NCBI RefSeq assembly: GCF_000019965.1
Contig: NC_010571.1
Coordinates: forward strand, 5,651,001 to 5,715,000
Length of the DNA: 64,000 nucleotides
Origin: Opitutus terrae PB90-1
GTDB lineage: Bacteria; Verrucomicrobiota; Verrucomicrobiia; Opitutales; Opitutaceae
Direction: 5' to 3'
Shown: positions 61,935-64,000 of the stretch, in pieces
How positions within the stretch are numbered: position 1 is the first letter of the stretch
How the letters are laid out: every line of letters begins with the position of its first letter
Position numbers and translations under genes: made by a program
Notes under the pieces: generated by a model
The model's input: the letters and a program-made list of their open reading frames with translations, nothing else
Database searches by the model: none
Told to the model about the DNA's origin: nothing

Positions 61935-62026
61935 CCTCCATGCGCGGAGAATTCGAGAGGGGGCTTTGGTTCTCCGAGCGTATAAGGAGAACGGCCGGCT
62001 TGCAGTCATCCCAAGAAGAAAATCCC

Positions 62027-62497
62027 ATGAAAGTGCTGCCCTATCTCAGGAAAACAATCGGTTTGGGCTCGGTTCTGGCTCTGGGGCTCGGCCTTCTGGC
62101 CGGCTCCGCCGGGGCCAGCCCGGATTCCCCGCTTCAGGACCGGCCTTCACCCGCGAATCCAGCCACAGGCAAGGAAACCCGCGATGCCAGCTCGGGCGGC
62201 GGGAAGATGGATTGTCCGGCCTGCGAGACCGTCATCCTCCGCGGCTCGAAGCATGTTGGCCCGCCGAGCAAGGGCCACGACGTGTGGTTCGATGCCAGCG
62301 TGAGGCACACGTGTTCGCGCTGCGGCATGGGCTCCATCTCCGTTTGGAGAGGGAGGACGATTCACTCGATGACCCACGCCTGCTCGCTGTGCGGTAAAGA
62401 GGTCGCCGGCTGCGTTGCCGCCGCCCAAGCGGAGGCGGCGAAGGTCTTCGGCACGTCCCCGGACCGGGCCGAGCCGAAACATGAACAATCAAAGTAA
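62027..62497 (+). CDS. Exported CxxC protein, family member 4
   Basis: 156 residues. Signal TIGLGSVLALGLGLLAGSAGA; then GGGKMDCPACETVILRGSKH, RHTCSRCGMGSISVWRGRTI, and HACSLCGKEVAGCVAAAQAE. Same three-site arrangement as member 2, longer C-terminal tail. A GCGTATAAGGAGAACGG sequence lies 35-50 bp upstream and may hold a -10 box. Confidence 0.76.
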   Translation: MKVLPYLRKTIGLGSVLALGLGLLAGSAGASPDSPLQDRPSPANPATGKETRDASSGGGKMDCPACETVILRGSKHVGPPSKGHDVWFDASVRHTCSRCGMGSISVWRGRTIHSMTHACSLCGKEVAGCVAAAQAEAAKVFGTSPDRAEPKHEQSK

Positions 62498-62510
62498 GAA
62501 TCCGTGACCC

Positions 62511-62852
62511 ATGAAAACGACAACAACACTCTCCCGCTTCCTCGGGCTGGGCTCGCTCCTGGCCTTTTCGATCGGCGCCGCCGCTCCACAAATCCACGCC
62601 GGCTCCAAGCCTGCCACTGTCTGCACCGATCCCGAGACCGTCGCGGTCACCGAAATGCGGCAGGATTGGCCCAGCCATAAAGGACCGCTCCGCTTCGTGC
62701 AGACGGGCACAAAGCAGGTATGTAATTCCTGCGACGGAAGCTTTACTGTAATGAAGCCGTCCCTGCCTAATGGCCGAGGGCCGCTGCAGCAGGTGAGAAT
62801 CGCCGCCCAGCACAATTGCGATTCATCCTGCGTGATGCGGCCCCGCGCCTGA
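62511..62852 (+). CDS. Exported CxxC protein, family member 5
   Basis: 113 residues. Signal LGLGSLLAFSIGAAAPQIHAG; only one clear CxxC (QVCNSCDGSFTVMKPS) plus scattered cysteines (TVCTDPE, HNCDSSCVM). The first site has lost its second cysteine and the final one is altered, so it is a diverged member. It starts 13 bp after member 4 and is probably cotranscribed. Confidence 0.72.
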   Translation: MKTTTTLSRFLGLGSLLAFSIGAAAPQIHAGSKPATVCTDPETVAVTEMRQDWPSHKGPLRFVQTGTKQVCNSCDGSFTVMKPSLPNGRGPLQQVRIAAQHNCDSSCVMRPRA

Positions 62853-62915
62853 ATCGTTCGCAGCCCCGAAACAACTCCGGCTGCGACTCGCGCGCGGTCG
62901 CGCGCGCGAAGCGTG

Positions 62916-62952
62916 AGAAATGCGCAGTCTTTCGAGCGATCTGCGAAGAACG
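62916..62952 (+). repeat. AGAAATGCrCAGTCTTTCG motif, copy 2
   Basis: Close match to 45,424-45,460, here between the last CxxC gene and the glycogen-binding-domain gene. Confidence 0.55.
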
Positions 62953-63036
62953 CCACCCTCGCGATCAACTATCCTCCCAACCTTCCGACCCGTTTGTCTC
63001 CCGTCCTCCAAAACCGCCGTAATGCACCATCGATCC

Positions 63037-63318
63037 ATGAAGAAGAAGAAAAAACCGACGAACCTCGCCCGGGGCTTGTTCACCTACCTCGATCCCCTCG
63101 CCACCACCGTCTTCGTTGCCGGCTCGTTCAACGATTGGAAGCCCGATGCCGCCGCCATGATCCAAGTGATACCCGGACGATGGGAACTGGAAGTGTCCCT
63201 CCCTCCCGGTCGGCACGAATATCTGTTCGTCGTGGACGGCAAATGGGTTGTCGATCCCACGGCCAAAGAGACCTGCCCAAACCCGTATGGAGGTCTCAAC
63301 GCCGTTGCGCAGGCGTAG
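63037..63318 (+). CDS. AMPK/CBM48-type glycogen-binding domain protein
   Basis: 93 residues. TVFVAGSFNDWKPDAAAMIQ, GRWELEVSLPPGRHEYLFVV and DGKWVVDPTAKETCPNPYGG follow the CBM48 fold of AMPK beta subunits; aromatic residues for sugar binding (W in NDW, W in KW) are kept. Basic MKKKKKPTN start. A stand-alone module of this kind is common in verrucomicrobia; the partner is unknown. Confidence 0.82.
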   Translation: MKKKKKPTNLARGLFTYLDPLATTVFVAGSFNDWKPDAAAMIQVIPGRWELEVSLPPGRHEYLFVVDGKWVVDPTAKETCPNPYGGLNAVAQA

Positions 63319-63364
63319 CGTTTCCTCTGGTAAAACCGAAGCCGCGACGAAGCAACGGCGCCCC

Positions 63365-64000
63365 ATGCCAACATTCCGCAGAACTCCCCTGCGCCTCACT
63401 CCGGCCGACTTCATGGCCGGCTCGAGGCTGTTTCAGGATTACCAGCGGGCGTTTGCCGCGGCGAGCGGCGTGCTGCCGATCCTGCGCGACGTTCAGCCGG
63501 GCAACCTCGCTGCACGGCCGATCGGACGTCCGAACCCACCTCGCACGCGAACCGCGCACGATGACGGTTCGCGTGCGACGCAAACCCGCGAGTGGACCGG
63601 CGGTTTCTGCGAAACCGCCGTGCCCGTTCGCGCGGGCAATCGCGTGCTCGCGCTTCTGTGTATCGGCCCGGTGCGAGTGAGCGCGGCTTGCATCGGGGAT
63701 GGCGCGCGCGTTGCAAGGCTCACCGCCGCCGTTCATGACAGCGCAGTCACGGAGCGAGCCGACGACGATCGCGGACGCGCCTCGTGTCTGGCGCGGGCTG
63801 ACTATGCCGCCTTCGTGCAGCTCCTCGAAATCTTCGCGGGCCAGTTGGGCGACTGGCATCTGCGCCACGCTCCCGGCGAGATGCCACGCGGGCCGATCGC
63901 GCTCCTCCGTGCGAAGGAGTGGATCGCAGCGCACCATCATGAACCCATCACGCTAGCCGGCGCCGCGACCGTCGCGCAGATGAGCACCTGGACGTTTTCG
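63365..64000 (+). CDS. PocR/AraC-like regulator with degenerate PocR domain (3' end outside window)
   Basis: ATG 63,365 opens a frame to the window edge. FMAGSRLFQDYQRAFAAASG and GGFCETAVPVRAGNRVLALL align with the PocR domain of the regulator at 55,565, as does YAAFVQLLEIFAGQLGDWHL, and the final residues begin the AraC domain (AKEWIAAHHHEPITLAGAAT). The segment holding the FC...C..C cysteines is replaced by a shorter Arg/Thr/Pro-rich stretch, so cysteine-based sensing should be lost. Only the FCETA cysteine remains. Confidence 0.74.
   Translation, partial: MPTFRRTPLRLTPADFMAGSRLFQDYQRAFAAASGVLPILRDVQPGNLAARPIGRPNPPRTRTAHDDGSRATQTREWTGGFCETAVPVRAGNRVLALLCIGPVRVSAACIGDGARVARLTAAVHDSAVTERADDDRGRASCLARADYAAFVQLLEIFAGQLGDWHLRHAPGEMPRGPIALLRAKEWIAAHHHEPITLAGAATVAQMSTWTFS

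Noticed and set aside
1-64000. CRISPR array or rRNA
   Set aside because: No regularly spaced direct repeats and no rRNA-like sequence seen.

Overview
The window is high-GC bacterial DNA, dense in genes and mostly accessory. Family content points to a verrucomicrobium, probably near Opitutaceae: PocR/AraC regulators, small secreted CxxC proteins in tandem, a ResB plus CcsA fused-type cytochrome c maturation pair, and a palindromic GTAGGGGCG-type intergenic repeat. This placement is inference; no rRNA is present.

Region 1 (1-31,250) is a mosaic of mobile DNA. Two sequence-identical 5.1-kb elements (1,069-6,178 and 25,471-30,580) lie in opposite orientation. Each carries three consecutive tyrosine recombinases (the RIT layout) and a merR / merTP / iron-sulfur metallochaperone cargo, without mercuric reductase. 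Each has split a different paralogous radC-like gene at exactly the HN|HPSGDP codons of its JAMM motif. Between them lie an ABC-three-component (SMEK / middle component / DUF2326 ATPase) locus with a PD-(D/E)xK-like neighbour, plasmid/ICE-type genes (DUF932 and others), a six-gene operon (B12-type radical SAM, three-part ABC importer, HATPase-like sensor, AAA+ response regulator lacking GAFTGA) flanked by similar ~55-bp direct repeats, and an integrase next to a 3' half of a tRNA-Met(CAT) gene, which is one end of an integrated island.

Region 2 (31,250-45,200) is a copper and heavy-metal block: three DUF305 proteins, a Csp-like four-helix copper protein, a sugar/sorbosone-dehydrogenase-like lipoprotein with its cytochrome c, a CopA-type P-type ATPase, a PcoA-type multicopper oxidase, PcoB, an outer-membrane protein and a three-gene set in cnrY-cnrX-cnrH order (anti-sigma, periplasmic metal sensor, ECF sigma). 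Together these would sense periplasmic metal, export copper from the cytoplasm, and oxidise or sequester it outside.

Region 3 (45,200-64,000) holds cytochrome c maturation (lipoprotein, ResB, CcsA), cysteine synthase, a primary-type sigma factor, then a degraded stretch (a ferredoxin fragment joined to a sigma region-4 fragment, a frameshifted lipoprotein) and a series of small exported proteins: two DUF3347 proteins, two tiny lipoproteins with HHH, and five CxxC proteins, one frameshifted and one interrupted by TAG. Two PocR-type regulators (the second running off the window), a ribosome hibernation factor, a proline-iminopeptidase-like hydrolase and a glycogen-binding-domain protein complete it. 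All assignments come from reading the sequence by eye; no database search was made.
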